Below, in pieces: positions 22,902 through 30,704 of a stretch of 64,000 bases of DNA. Position numbers and translations under genes: made by a program. Where the stretch lies: the NCBI RefSeq assembly GCF_018437505.1, contig NZ_CP072467.1, forward strand, positions 4,798,010 to 4,862,009. The letters run 5' to 3'. Each line of letters starts with the position of its first letter. Position 1 is the first letter of the stretch. Under the pieces are notes generated by a model. The model worked only from the letters and a program-made list of their open reading frames with translations, was not told where the DNA came from and ran no database searches. Source of the DNA: Spiractinospora alimapuensis. GTDB lineage: Bacteria > Actinomycetota > Actinomycetes > Streptosporangiales > Streptosporangiaceae.

Positions 22902-24404
22902 TCATGTGCCCGCCGGCTGCCGTGCATCGAAGCCATGACACAGGTCGGGGCGTGCGGCGAACAACGCCGCGCGGAGTTGTGCGCCGGAGAGGGTGTATGT
23001 ATCGGAAGAGTCGTCTCCCACTGCCTTCCACTGTTCCGTGCTTCCACGCTCGGCTTTGGGTGAGTGGGGGAAGCGCAGCCGCCGTGCGGGGAAGGTGGCC
23101 AGAGACGACAGGTAGATGGAAGTCGGCTGTGTCAACGAGGTGACGTCGAGAGATAGCCCGGTCCCCGGTCTTTGGAAGGACGAGTCGCCCCGTAGATAGA
23201 TGTCGGTGACCGGCCGCTTCCTGGAGTGCCGGATCCCCCGCTCATCGAGGGCGGCGGAGCCGCGCGCAACGATGGCCTGGACGTCGCTCCATGCGACGCG
23301 GCTGCTGGCGACGCCGCGACCGAACAGGGTGCGCTTCTCGACCACCTCGAGTCCTGCGGCGTCGATCCGAACGCCGCACCGCGCGAGCGCCACAGGCAGA
23401 CCAAGTACCGCTGCGAGGGTTCCTATCGCTCCACCGACACACAGAATCGTGAAGACTATGCCGAGCAGCGCCGGCAGCATGCCACCGTCCCCAGCGTTGA
23501 CGCCGAAGATGACGGCGAGGCCCACGACCGCGAGAGTCACCGGACCCACCAGGGTCACGAGGGTGCGACGCGTCGACGGACGGAAGTCCAGCCACAGGGG
23601 GGAGGGCAGGGCGTAACCTGCCTCGGAGTCCGAGTTTGGTGGGGTGACGGTCTCCTCGGGCGCCCCCTCCGGCCGGCCACCGCTGCCGATTGGTCCCTCG
23701 GCGGTGGGCGACGTGGGCGGCGGCGCGTACCACTGGTCGACCGCGACGCCCTGATAGAAGAGGTCGGGACGGGCCGCGCCCACCGCCGCGGCGACAGCGC
23801 GGACGGAACGCGAGAGTCGCTCGCCGATACCACCGCCGATGCGCACCCGATGCGCCGGGGCGACCACACCCTCCAACGGCGGGTCACTTACCGCGGCCTG
23901 AGACGCGAAGCCCGGCAGGTTTCCGACCTCGCGGAACAGGTAGAGATCCAGGACCTCCCGGGCGACATGGCGAGTGACCCTGCGCTCCCTCTCCGCCACG
24001 ATGGTGTGCTGGGCACTGATCACCTGGATGTCGTCCCAGTGCAACAGGATTCGACTCCCTCGATGCCACAGTTTGGGCTCGGAGTGGAGTTCCAGGCCGT
24101 CGGGACCGATCCGTACTTCCTGCAATGTCCGTCGTCGTGGCGCTGGGATCGTGAGGAAGGCGAGGGCACCGAGAACGACTGACCAGCAGAGGACGGTCGA
24201 TGTCGTCATCAGGCGGACACCGTCCTCCAGCAGTGTGGCACCGAGCCCGAGGTCCTGGCCTTGCATCGTCCAACGGATCGAGTTGTACAACCCGCCCGAG
24301 AGCATAAGTGCCAAGAGCCCGCCATAGATCAGCACCCCCCAGAGAATCAGGCGTGTGACCTGCCCCGGCATGACCCGCACCGTCGATGTCCGCACGTTCC
24401 CCAT
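22902..24404 (-). CDS. Membrane protein with two internal PH-like modules, copy 2
   Basis: Also exactly 500 residues, paralogous to copy 1 over its entire length: same two-helix pairs, same PH-like segments ('GPDGLEL...LHWDDIQVISAQHTIV' and 'DAAGLEVVEKRTLF...AWSDVQAIVARGSAAL'), same 'RPDLFYQGVAVDQW' and 'RPDLCHGF' ends. The linker between the halves (about 215-255, Pro/Glu/Gly-rich) is the least alike. The tandem arrangement shows gene duplication after the internal duplication. ATG 24404 with AGGAAG just before it. Role unknown; probably a membrane-bound sensor or scaffold. Confidence 0.75.
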   Translation of the reverse strand: MGNVRTSTVRVMPGQVTRLILWGVLIYGGLLALMLSGGLYNSIRWTMQGQDLGLGATLLEDGVRLMTTSTVLCWSVVLGALAFLTIPAPRRRTLQEVRIGPDGLELHSEPKLWHRGSRILLHWDDIQVISAQHTIVAERERRVTRHVAREVLDLYLFREVGNLPGFASQAAVSDPPLEGVVAPAHRVRIGGGIGERLSRSVRAVAAAVGAARPDLFYQGVAVDQWYAPPPTSPTAEGPIGSGGRPEGAPEETVTPPNSDSEAGYALPSPLWLDFRPSTRRTLVTLVGPVTLAVVGLAVIFGVNAGDGGMLPALLGIVFTILCVGGAIGTLAAVLGLPVALARCGVRIDAAGLEVVEKRTLFGRGVASSRVAWSDVQAIVARGSAALDERGIRHSRKRPVTDIYLRGDSSFQRPGTGLSLDVTSLTQPTSIYLSSLATFPARRLRFPHSPKAERGSTEQWKAVGDDSSDTYTLSGAQLRAALFAARPDLCHGFDARQPAGT

Positions 24405-24610
24405 CTTCCTGTCTCGCCTGGCAGCGCAGGGCCCAGCGATCTATGATCCGCCCTCGCCCTGACCACCCGCTCGCCTTCGGCTCTCATCTGACCCGCCAGT
24501 CGGGCGAATGGTTCCACCGCCCCTCCCCGTCGGGCATCCCGACCGCACTGGCGATCAGCCGAGCCCCGATCGCGTCCCTGTTCCCAGGACGTTTGCCCTC
24601 ACGCGGGCAA

Positions 24611-24629
24611 TGAGGTTAGGCTCATCTAA
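24611..24629 (+). promoter_or_regulatory. Iron box (IdeR/DmdR site) before the reductase gene
   Basis: TGAGGTTAGGCTCATCTAA agrees with the actinobacterial iron-box consensus TTAGGTTAGGCTAACCTAA at 16 of 19 positions. It lies about 90 nt before the FhuF-like gene. Fe-loaded IdeR/DmdR1 would repress there. Confidence 0.8.
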
Positions 24630-24721
24630 CCTGAACGTTTGACCTGGAACGTCGGCGTCGACCCTGTCGCGTGGAGTACGACGGTGGCGCCGGTTCCGCG
24701 TAGGAAGGTCCTTCCGAGCCC

Positions 24722-25588
24722 ATGGCCCTGCGGCAGCACCCGATTCAGACGCTGGTGGACGACTGCGCCCCGCTGGCGTTCGCTCCGCTGCCGGATATCC
24801 GCGTCGCGGACGCCTCGGGGAGTCAGGAAGACCCGCCGGACGTGTGCTGGCACCGCGCCGACCTGGTGGTGGAGCGCGGGGAGCTGGGCCCGATCTTCGA
24901 TCGGTACGCGTCCCTACACGGCCCCGGGCACCGACTGGCGGACACCACGCACTTCCTGCGCGCACTGCTGCGCGAACCCGTGTTCATGGTGTCCTCGAGC
25001 ATCTACCTGACCGGCCGTGCCCCCCTCCTGGACCCCGAACACCTCTGGTTCCCCGTCCACGCCGACGGAACGATCGGCGTACCCACCATCACCGCCGCGA
25101 AGACCGCCGTACTCCCGGACGACCCGGCGAGCGACCACCCCGACTGTGTCGTCGTCCCGGACACCGAAGCCCTGGACCAGATCGCCGCCGAGCACATGGT
25201 CCGGACGTTCGCCCCGCTGTTGCAGGCGGTCTCCCAGCACACCCGCGCCGGTCTGCGCACCCTGTGGGGGTGGGTGCTGGACATCACGCACTTCTACATG
25301 CTCAACCCGGCCCGGTTCCTCGGCCGGGACGCCAACGCCGCCTGGGAACGCGCGCACAGCCTGGGCGACGCGTTGGTCACCGCCGGTGCGCTGGTCCGTG
25401 CCCGGCCACGGCTCTTCCCCTTCTCCCCGGAGCACCCCCGAGGCACCTGGGCGGTACGGGGTACCTGCTGTTTCGACTACAAGGCCGACGCGGAACACGG
25501 CTACTGCGTCACCTGCCCGCTCCGGTCCGACGCCGACCGGATGCCGGAGTTCCACTCCTGGCTGCGTGACCCCGCCCTCGCTCCCTGA
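24722..25588 (+). CDS. FhuF-like siderophore-iron reductase [2Fe-2S]
   Basis: 288 residues. The C-terminus holds the FhuF iron-sulphur motif: two adjacent Cys ('GTCCFDYK'), then a Cys-x2-Cys ('YCVTCPL') about ten residues later, which bind an atypical [2Fe-2S] cluster. The N-terminal 200 residues match the ferric reductase-like domain ('SSSIYLTGRAPLLDP', 'MLNPARFLGRD'). It reduces ferric siderophore in the cytoplasm to release iron. The iron box upstream and the siderophore ABC transporter genes that converge on it from the right support this. The ATG at 24722 has AGGAAGG at somewhat long spacing (about 15 nt) within a small GGAAGGTCCTTCC palindrome. Confidence 0.88.
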   Translation: MALRQHPIQTLVDDCAPLAFAPLPDIRVADASGSQEDPPDVCWHRADLVVERGELGPIFDRYASLHGPGHRLADTTHFLRALLREPVFMVSSSIYLTGRAPLLDPEHLWFPVHADGTIGVPTITAAKTAVLPDDPASDHPDCVVVPDTEALDQIAAEHMVRTFAPLLQAVSQHTRAGLRTLWGWVLDITHFYMLNPARFLGRDANAAWERAHSLGDALVTAGALVRARPRLFPFSPEHPRGTWAVRGTCCFDYKADAEHGYCVTCPLRSDADRMPEFHSWLRDPALAP

Positions 25589-25602
25589 TCCGCGCCGACG
25601 TG

Positions 25603-25664
25603 CGTTGATCGTGTAGCTGTCGACACATCGGGCGCCTGGAGTGTGAATAGCAGCAAGATCAACG
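25603..25664. repeat. 62-bp intergenic element with 8-bp terminal inverted repeats
   Basis: CGTTGATC (25603-25610) and GATCAACG (25657-25664) bound a 62-bp segment with small inner symmetries (TGTCGACA). It fills the gap between the convergent reductase and ATPase genes, and its right arm contains the ATPase stop codon. It resembles the GTTGATC...GATCAAC intergenic repeats I know from other actinomycete genomes; it may act as a terminator for both genes. Confidence 0.4.
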
Positions 25665-26489
25665 GTGGGTGGGATGCTCCACGTCCCGGTGCCGCCGCCC
25701 CGCGTCGGGAATGACGAGCGGTGTGGCGGTGACCGGGTCGGGGATGATGACCGCCTCCAGGTCGAACACGTCGCGGACCAGGTCCGCGGACACCACGTCC
25801 GAGGGCGGGCCCTCGGCCAGCACCCGCCCGTCCCGCATCGCGACGATGCGGTGCGCGTAGCGGCAGGCCTCGTTGAGCTCGTGCAGCACCATGACGATCG
25901 TCCGGCCACGGGTTTCGTTCAGTTCCGCGAGCAGCTCCAGTACGTCCACCCGGTGGGCGAGATCGAGGTAGGTGGTGGGCTCGTCCAGGAGGAGGATGTC
26001 GGTCTCCTGGGCCAACGCCATCGCGATCCACGCCCGCTGGCGCTGCCCGCCGGACAGTTCGTCGACCGTCCGCCCACGCAGCTCCGCCATGTGCGTCATG
26101 TTCAGCGCGGACTCGACCGCGTTCTCGTCCTCGTCGCTCCACTGTCGAAACAGCCGTTGGTGCGGAAACCGCCCCCGAGCCACGAGATCCTCGACCGTGA
26201 TCCCCTCGGGCTGGGTCGGGGACTGTGGCAGCAGGCCCAACCGGGTCGCCACCACCTTCGTCGGCAGCGTCGCGATCTCTTGGCCGTCAAGATGCACCGA
26301 CCCGCGCCTGGGCCGCAACAACCTCGCCAACGCCCGCAGCAGGGTTGACTTGCCGCACGCGTTCGGGCCGCACAGCACGGTGATCCGCCCGTCGGCGATC
26401 TGGAGCGACAGGTCGGACACCACCAACCCCGTCCCGGAGTAGGAGAGGTCGAGAGACGAGGTGCTCAGCCGGTCGATCGGATCCATCAC
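25659..26489 (-). CDS. Siderophore ABC transporter ATPase (FecE/FepC-like)
   Basis: 276 residues. Walker A is 'GPNACGKST' near 41-49 (Ala-Cys where most have Gly-Cys), Q-loop 'LLPQSPTQPEG', signature 'LSGGQRQR' near 145, Walker B 'ILLLDEP' near 165, and the H-loop 'VLHELNEACRYA' near 200. The C-terminal tail matches FecE/FepC/BtuD-type ATPases that energise uptake of ferric siderophores or cobalamin. ATG 26489 or 26486. Last gene of the minus-strand operon; the permease stop lies 13 nt upstream. Confidence 0.93.
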   Translation of the reverse strand: MMDPIDRLSTSSLDLSYSGTGLVVSDLSLQIADGRITVLCGPNACGKSTLLRALARLLRPRRGSVHLDGQEIATLPTKVVATRLGLLPQSPTQPEGITVEDLVARGRFPHQRLFRQWSDEDENAVESALNMTHMAELRGRTVDELSGGQRQRAWIAMALAQETDILLLDEPTTYLDLAHRVDVLELLAELNETRGRTIVMVLHELNEACRYAHRIVAMRDGRVLAEGPPSDVVSADLVRDVFDLEAVIIPDPVTATPLVIPDAGRRHRDVEHPTHR

Positions 26490-26502
26490 AGTCCCACGTT
26501 CG

Positions 26503-27564
26503 TCATGCCCGGTTCGTGCGGGCCAGTAGATACAGGAAGTAGGGCGCGCCGACCGCGGCCGTCAGCACCCCAACCGGAACCGCGACGGGAAACGCGGTCC
26601 GCGCCACCAGGTCCGAGACAGAAACCACGCACGCCCCGATGCCCCCGGCGAGCAACAACACCCCACCCGTCATCGGACCGGCGAGCATGCGGGCGATGTG
26701 CGGACTGATGAGCGCGACGAACCCGATCGGCCCCGCCGCGGCGACAGCTACGGCGGCACACCCCGCGGCGGCGAGCAGCAGCAGCGCGCGAGACCGTTCC
26801 GCCCGCACCCCCAACGCCCGGGCCGCGTCGTCCCCGAACTGCAACACCGCCGCGTGGCGAACGAACCACAGCACGATCGGCAACAGCACGCCGGCCCCGA
26901 CGAGCAGTACGGTCACGTCGGCCCACTCCGCGCCCTGCAGCGTCCCGGCCTGCCACCACACCGCCAGTGACACCCGGTCCACCGGGAACCGAACGATGAG
27001 CAGGGTGGTCAGCGCGGTGGCGATCGCGTTCACCCCGATCCCGACCAACACGAGCCGGGTCCCGGAGATCCCCGCCCGCCACGTCAGGGCGTAGACCAGG
27101 AAGGCGGTCGCGACGGCACCGGCGAAGGCGCCGAACGGGATCACCGCCGCCGGCGCGGAGGTGACGATGGCGAACACCACGACGAGGCCGGCGCCGCTGT
27201 TCACCCCGATGATGTCCGGTGACGCCAACGGGTTGCGCACCAGGGCCTGCAGTACCGCGCCGGCGACAGCCAGCACGGCTCCGACCAGCGCCGCCGCCAA
27301 CGCGCGCGGGAGCCGCACCGAGTGCACGATGAAGGTGTGCGCCGGTTCGGCGGGCGCTCCGACAAGCGCGCGAACCACATCCACCGGACCGAGGTCCTCC
27401 GAGCCCAGTGTCATCGACCAGACGGTCGCCAGCACGGCCGCGAGGACCGCGACGATCGTCAACACGACGGTCCGGGCGTGGATCCGGGTGCTCACCCCGA
27501 GCCGGGTCCAGCGGACGATCGTCCACCGGGACCCACGTGAGGTTTTAGGACGGGTCGAGGTCAT
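26503..27564 (-). CDS. FecCD-family siderophore permease, second subunit
   Basis: 353 residues with about nine to ten membrane helices and the FecCD signature: 'RLPRALAAALVGAVLAVAGAVLQALVRNPLASPDIIGVNSGA' (quoted in part as 'RLPRALAAALVGA') near 85-125, and 'AAGPIGFVALISPHIARML' near 270, the coupling region that touches the ATPase. Its ATG overlaps the TGA of the first permease gene (ATGA at 27561-27564), so the two subunits are made together as a heterodimer. Confidence 0.93.
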   Translation of the reverse strand: MTSTRPKTSRGSRWTIVRWTRLGVSTRIHARTVVLTIVAVLAAVLATVWSMTLGSEDLGPVDVVRALVGAPAEPAHTFIVHSVRLPRALAAALVGAVLAVAGAVLQALVRNPLASPDIIGVNSGAGLVVVFAIVTSAPAAVIPFGAFAGAVATAFLVYALTWRAGISGTRLVLVGIGVNAIATALTTLLIVRFPVDRVSLAVWWQAGTLQGAEWADVTVLLVGAGVLLPIVLWFVRHAAVLQFGDDAARALGVRAERSRALLLLAAAGCAAVAVAAAGPIGFVALISPHIARMLAGPMTGGVLLLAGGIGACVVSVSDLVARTAFPVAVPVGVLTAAVGAPYFLYLLARTNRA

Positions 27565-28607
27565 AGCGCGGCCGCTCTTCCTCGGCGGACGAGGTGGATG
27601 AGGAACGGGGCTCCAACGAGGGCGGTGATGATGCCGACCTGGAGCTCCGCGGGGCGGGCGACGACGCGGGCCACGATGTCGGCGGCGAGGAGGAGGGTCG
27701 GACCGAGGAGAAGGCAGTAGGGGAGGATCCAGCGGTAGTCGGGGCCGGTGATCGCGCGGGCGAGGTGGGGGACGGCGAGGCCGACGAAGCCGATGGGGCC
27801 CGCGGCCGCTACGGCTCCACCGGCGAGGACCACCACAACGATGCCGGACGTCACCCGGATGCGGGTCGTACGTTGGCCCAGCGCGGTGGCCACCTGGTCA
27901 CCGAGGCTCAGGGCGTTGAGCTGGCGTGCCATGAACAGCGCCACGACGAGGACGCCGAGGACGAGCGGAGCGACGTGGGTGAGGGCGGGGCCGTCGCGGC
28001 CCGCGAGGGAACCGGCGAGCCAGAACCGCACCTCGTCGAGTGTCCGCTGGTTGAACACCAGCAGCAGCGTGATCCACGCGTCGAGGAGCATCGTGACCAC
28101 GACACCGGCGAGGGCGAGCTTCACGGGGGAGGCCCCCGACCGTCCCGCGGTGCCCAGCAGGTAGACGACGACGGCCGCGACGGCCGCCCCGGTGAACGCG
28201 AACCACACGTAACCCGCCGGGCTGACGACCCCAAGCGCGTACACGGCGGTGACGATGCCGAAGGCCGCACCCGCGTTGACGCCCAGGATCCCCGGCTCCG
28301 CCAGGGGGTTCCTGGTGACGGCCTGCATGAGCGCGCCCGCTACGCCCAGGGCGGCCCCCACCACGAGGCCGACGACGGTCCGCGGCAGCCGCATGTCCCG
28401 AACGACGATGTGGTCCTGGGAGCCGTCGAACGCCCGCAACGCCTCGAGCGTGGTTCCCAGCGGGATGGGGACCGAACCGACGGCGAGGCTGGCGACACAG
28501 ACGACGACCAGAGTCACCCCCACGCCGGCGAGACCGAGGATGAGACCCGGGCCTCTGAGCCGCCCCCCGCGGTGTTCCGCGCGGGGGGCGGCCGCGACCT
28601 GTTTCAC
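27561..28607 (-). CDS. FecCD-family siderophore permease, first subunit
   Basis: 348 residues from GTG 28607, which overlaps the binding-protein stop (GTGA). FecCD pattern: 'RLPRTVVGLVVGAALGVAGA', 'NPLAEPGILGVNAGAAFGI' and 'AAGPIGFVGLAVPHLARAI'. About ten membrane helices. Forms the transmembrane channel with the gene at 26503. A GC hairpin lies in the first 20 codons (around 28560-28593), which may tune translation of this membrane subunit relative to the binding protein. Confidence 0.93.
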   Translation of the reverse strand: MKQVAAAPRAEHRGGRLRGPGLILGLAGVGVTLVVVCVASLAVGSVPIPLGTTLEALRAFDGSQDHIVVRDMRLPRTVVGLVVGAALGVAGALMQAVTRNPLAEPGILGVNAGAAFGIVTAVYALGVVSPAGYVWFAFTGAAVAAVVVYLLGTAGRSGASPVKLALAGVVVTMLLDAWITLLLVFNQRTLDEVRFWLAGSLAGRDGPALTHVAPLVLGVLVVALFMARQLNALSLGDQVATALGQRTTRIRVTSGIVVVVLAGGAVAAAGPIGFVGLAVPHLARAITGPDYRWILPYCLLLGPTLLLAADIVARVVARPAELQVGIITALVGAPFLIHLVRRGRAAAL

Positions 28608-29539
28608 CCCAGGGCCTCTTCGAGGTCGTCCAGGACGCCGTGCGCGCCGATGTAGTTGGCGGAGATCCACTTCATGTAGTCGACGGTGTGCACGTTGTCC
28701 TCCCGCACGGCGTCGAGCTCGTCCCACAGTGGGTTGTCGCGGGCGTCCTCCAGCAGGTTGGGGGCCTCGTCGTCGTTGTCGGCGACGGTGAAGGCGAACA
28801 GCGCGTCCCCGTCGGCGTCAGGGAGACGCTCGAGGCTGACGGGCAGGTACCCGGACCCCTCCTCCTCCACGTCCTGCACCTCGGGCCGGGCCAGGCCCAC
28901 GTCCTGCGCGATGTCGCCCGCGAACGAGTTGAGAACCTCCAGGCGCAGCTCCTCGGCGTGGAACCGCACGATCGACACCTCGACCTCGGCCGGCTCCCCG
29001 ATCGCCTCGGCGACCTCCGCGACCCGGTCGTCGTACTCCGCGACGACCTCCTCGGCGGCGTCCGTCGCGTTCAGCACGTCGGCGACGTCGGTCAGGTGGT
29101 CCTTCCACGCCCCGGTGCCGCCCCAGTCCAACACCACGGTGGGGGCGATCTCCGACAGTTGGTCGTAGGACTCCTCGTGCACGTCGGTGGCGAGGATGAG
29201 GTCCGGCCCGGCCCCCGCGATCCGTTCCAGGTCAAGTTCCAGGGAGTGCCCGAGGTAGTCGATGGCCTCCAGGTCGTAGCCCTCCGGAACGTCGACCCCC
29301 TCGATCGGATCCTCGTTGAAGGCGTACCCCGCCGGCTCCACGCCCAGGGAGAGCGCCGCCGACAGCGTTGAGGACCACAGCGTCACCACGTTCTCGGGCT
29401 CGACCGGAATCTCCGTCTCCCCCAACGCGTGCTCGACCGTACGAGTCTCCCCATCCCCGGCGGTGTCCTCACTGTCCCCACCACCACAGGCGGTGACGGG
29501 CAGAACGACCGCGGCCAGTAAGACGATCCATCGGCGCAT
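28604..29539 (-). CDS. Iron-siderophore substrate-binding lipoprotein
   Basis: 311 residues from ATG 29539. The signal peptide 'MRRWIVLLAAVVLPVTAC' ends in a lipobox (VTAC), so the mature protein is tethered to the outer face of the membrane. The rest is the two-lobe FecB/FhuD (PF01497) fold: 'VVTLWSSTLSAALSLGVEP', 'LDLERIAGAGPDLILAT', 'WISANYIGAHGVLDDLEEAL'. It delivers ferric siderophore to the permeases. First gene of the operon, preceded by an iron box. A longer frame to 29584 is rejected because it would precede the signal peptide. Confidence 0.93.
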   Translation of the reverse strand: MRRWIVLLAAVVLPVTACGGGDSEDTAGDGETRTVEHALGETEIPVEPENVVTLWSSTLSAALSLGVEPAGYAFNEDPIEGVDVPEGYDLEAIDYLGHSLELDLERIAGAGPDLILATDVHEESYDQLSEIAPTVVLDWGGTGAWKDHLTDVADVLNATDAAEEVVAEYDDRVAEVAEAIGEPAEVEVSIVRFHAEELRLEVLNSFAGDIAQDVGLARPEVQDVEEEGSGYLPVSLERLPDADGDALFAFTVADNDDEAPNLLEDARDNPLWDELDAVREDNVHTVDYMKWISANYIGAHGVLDDLEEALG

Positions 29540-29593
29540 GGGGGCCTCTCGACACAAGGGGGTACACGAGTCCCCAACCACCAAAGATCAGGG

Positions 29594-29612
29594 CGAGGGT
29601 AGCCTAACCTAA
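29594..29612 (-). promoter_or_regulatory. Iron box (IdeR/DmdR site) before the transporter operon
   Basis: On the minus strand TTAGGTTAGGCTACCCTCG agrees with the iron-box consensus at 16 of 19 positions. It lies about 55 nt before the binding-protein start. With the box at 24611 it puts the whole iron cluster under one Fe-dependent repressor. Confidence 0.85.
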
Positions 29613-29686
29613 CTGGAGTGGCGCGGTAAAGGCGGGATGAGGCAAACGAGGGACAGGCCCGCTCCAAGCCTCCACCCCCACCAAGA

Positions 29687-29704
29687 TTTCTCCACCCCCA
29701 TCAG
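29687..29704. repeat. 18-nt sequence shared with 41708-41725
   Basis: TTTCTCCACCCCCATCAG occurs identically here, in the gap downstream of the XRE regulator, and at 41708 in the gap upstream of cas3. A partial copy (CCTCCACCCCCACCA) lies just before this one. Confidence 0.5.
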
Positions 29705-29745
29705 GGTTCCTCCACACTCAGCAGGAGGGTGTGCACACCCACCTG

Positions 29746-30600
29746 CTATAGCGGGGCGATCGGCACATCTGGATGGCCGAGCAGCCGTAGCGCGTCAGCG
29801 GACCTCGCGTCGTTCGCGGTGTACACCTCGAGACGATGGTCGGGGCTTTCGGGCTGGAGCCACACCTGGTAGTCGACGCTGAGGTCGCCAACGGCTGGGT
29901 GTTGTAGGTGCATGGTCCCCACGGTGCAGTCGGCGACGTCTCCCGCCGCCCACAGCGACGCGAACTCGCTGTTGCGCATGGTGAGTTCACCGATCAGCGC
30001 GGCGAGGTGTGCGTCGGTGGGGTATCGGCCGGCTGTGAGGCGCAGATAGGCGACGTGGATCTCGGCGAGTTCGTGCCAGTTGAGGTGGAGGTCCCGGGTG
30101 AGGCGGTCGAGGAAGAACCTGCGCGGGATGGAGGGCCGGCGTTCGGGGTCATGGGGTGCGTCGAAGTCGACGTCCTCGGCGAACAGGGCGTTGCCGGTGC
30201 GGTTCCAGGCCAGGACGTCGCCGCGTCGGCCCAGCACGATGGCGGGCGTGGTTTCCCCCAACGAGTGCATGAGGGCCAGCACCCGTGGGTGGGCGTGTTC
30301 GGTGGGTGGTTCGCTGAGGCCGGGCCTGGTGGGTCGCCGGCCGAGGTTGCGCAGATGCGCCGTCTCGACGTCGTCCAGTCGCAACGCGCGGGCGAGCGCG
30401 TCCAGAACCTGGGCGGACGCGGATTCGGCCTGCCCCTGCTCCAGGCGTGTGTAGTAACCGGCGCTCACTCCGGCGAGAAGGGCGAGTTCCTCGCGACGCA
30501 GGCCGGGGACACGGCGGGAGGCCCCGTACGTCCGTAGACCGATGCCTTCTGGGGTGACACGATCCCGGCGGTTCTTCAGAAATGTACCCAGACTCTCCAT
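29746..30600 (-). CDS. XRE-family regulator with MmyB-like ligand domain
   Basis: 284 residues. Residues about 10-70 are an XRE helix-turn-helix ('LRREELALLAGVSAGYYTRLEQG'; recognition helix 'SAGYYTRLEQG'). The rest matches the MmyB-like domain ('ILVLGRRGDVLAWNRTGNALF'-type; here 'VLGRRGDVLAWNRTGNALF', and 'YLRLTAGRYPTDAHLAALIGEL'), thought to bind a small hydrophobic ligand. Such regulators usually control a divergent oxidoreductase or efflux gene. Here the divergent gene is an MFS pump 105 nt away. Confidence 0.9.
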   Translation of the reverse strand: MESLGTFLKNRRDRVTPEGIGLRTYGASRRVPGLRREELALLAGVSAGYYTRLEQGQAESASAQVLDALARALRLDDVETAHLRNLGRRPTRPGLSEPPTEHAHPRVLALMHSLGETTPAIVLGRRGDVLAWNRTGNALFAEDVDFDAPHDPERRPSIPRRFFLDRLTRDLHLNWHELAEIHVAYLRLTAGRYPTDAHLAALIGELTMRNSEFASLWAAGDVADCTVGTMHLQHPAVGDLSVDYQVWLQPESPDHRLEVYTANDARSADALRLLGHPDVPIAPL

Positions 30601-30704
30601 GGCTCCGACATTACGGCGTTGTCACAGGTCGTAGGTATCCCTGCCAGGTGTACCCACGCCAGGGGGATGGTTGTGCCGCATGGATTCGCACCATCGTCGG
30701 GGGC

